The position numbers and the translations under genes were made by a program. Positions 10,671 to 10,878 of a stretch of DNA of 10,878 bases are shown piece after piece (positions within the stretch are counted from its first letter, which is position 1; the number at the start of each line of letters is the position of its first letter). Origin of the DNA: Chloroflexota bacterium (GTDB taxonomy: Bacteria; Chloroflexota; Dormibacteria; Aeolococcales; Aeolococcaceae); the NCBI GenBank assembly GCA_028287605.1, contig JAQBPI010000126.1, positions 1-10,878 on the forward strand, given 5' to 3'. A model generated the notes under the pieces. That model saw only the letters and a program-made list of their open reading frames with translations, did not search any database and was not told the DNA's origin.

Positions 10671-10878
10671 GTGAGCGCACCGGCCGCCGCCCCCATCAGC
10701 GAGGCCCTGCTGCTGCGCATCTACCGGGTGGCGGTCCTCACCCGAGCGCTCGACCACCAGCTCTGGCTGCTCACCCGCCAGGGCCGCGCCGGCTTCGTGC
10801 TCACCGGCCGCGGGCACGAGATCGCGCAGATCGCCAGCGCCGCGACGCTGCGCCGGGGCCACGACTCGGCCTGGCCCT
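10671..10878 (+). CDS. 2-oxoacid dehydrogenase E1 component, alpha subunit (5' part)
   Basis: Sixty-nine residues are visible before the window ends. After a short Ala/Pro-rich start, ALLLRIYRVAVLTRALDHQL and RQGRAGFVLTGRGHEIAQIA match the N-terminal region of thiamine-diphosphate-dependent E1 alpha subunits, where the conserved LIR-(R/A)-D, QGR-GF and G-E-A-Q features form part of the cofactor and substrate entrance. Branched-chain 2-oxoacid dehydrogenase (2-oxoisovalerate) is somewhat more likely than pyruvate dehydrogenase, because of the QGRAGF stretch. The beta subunit and E2 would be expected downstream, outside the window. GTG 10671 is the first sensible start, and the transcript may be leaderless. 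The product is truncated only by the window edge. Confidence 0.8.
   Translation, partial: MSAPAAAPISEALLLRIYRVAVLTRALDHQLWLLTRQGRAGFVLTGRGHEIAQIASAATLRRGHDSAWP

Noticed and set aside
9370..10680. 436-codon minus-strand frame over the GGDEF gene
   Set aside because: It is antisense to a complete diguanylate cyclase, with composition typical of a GC shadow.

Overview
The window is uniformly very GC-rich, with short intergenic gaps, strong G/C bias at third codon positions and purine-rich ribosome binding sites. It reads as ordinary chromosome from a high-GC, free-living member of the Terrabacteria side of the bacterial tree, such as Actinobacteriota or the Dormibacterota/Chloroflexota neighbourhood. 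That placement is inferred from codon style and gene families only, because no marker gene in the window fixes the phylum. I see no phage gene, integrase, insertion sequence or CRISPR array.

Layout. A tRNA-Arg(CCT) lies on the minus strand near the left edge. Next comes a divergent drug-resistance-type module: a MarR-family repressor (minus) faces a promoter and near-perfect 29-bp dyad operator, followed on the plus strand by a 38-residue membrane peptide and a 14-helix DHA2-type MFS exporter. The middle (3.0-4.4 kb) holds three small genes I cannot assign to a pathway: a zinc-ribbon-like protein (minus), a 64-residue acidic protein and a 117-residue hydrophilic protein built from two copies of a 37-residue module.

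The 4.4-7.3 kb block is regulatory. A cytoplasmic GAF/HisKA_3 histidine kinase and a NarL/LuxR-type response regulator overlap by 4 nt on the minus strand. They are divergent from a Crp/Fnr-family regulator on the plus strand. The 280-bp gap between them contains a Crp-like site (TGTGA-N6-TGACA), centred about 40 bp upstream of the inferred start of kinase transcription, plus several other dyads. My main inference is that the Crp-like protein directly activates the two-component operon.

The right side (7.3-10.9 kb) holds a broken, N-terminally deleted VOC/glyoxalase-like gene, a convergent YtfJ/GerW-family gene, an uncharacterised polytopic membrane protein with conserved-looking His/Asp/Glu residues in its helices, a membrane-anchored GGDEF diguanylate cyclase and the 5' end of a thiamine-diphosphate-dependent 2-oxoacid dehydrogenase E1 alpha subunit that runs off the window.

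Nothing here is clearly a new defence or mobile system. The most original items are the predicted Crp-to-two-component link, the two-module repeat protein, the membrane peptide inside the pump operon and the histidine-bearing membrane protein.
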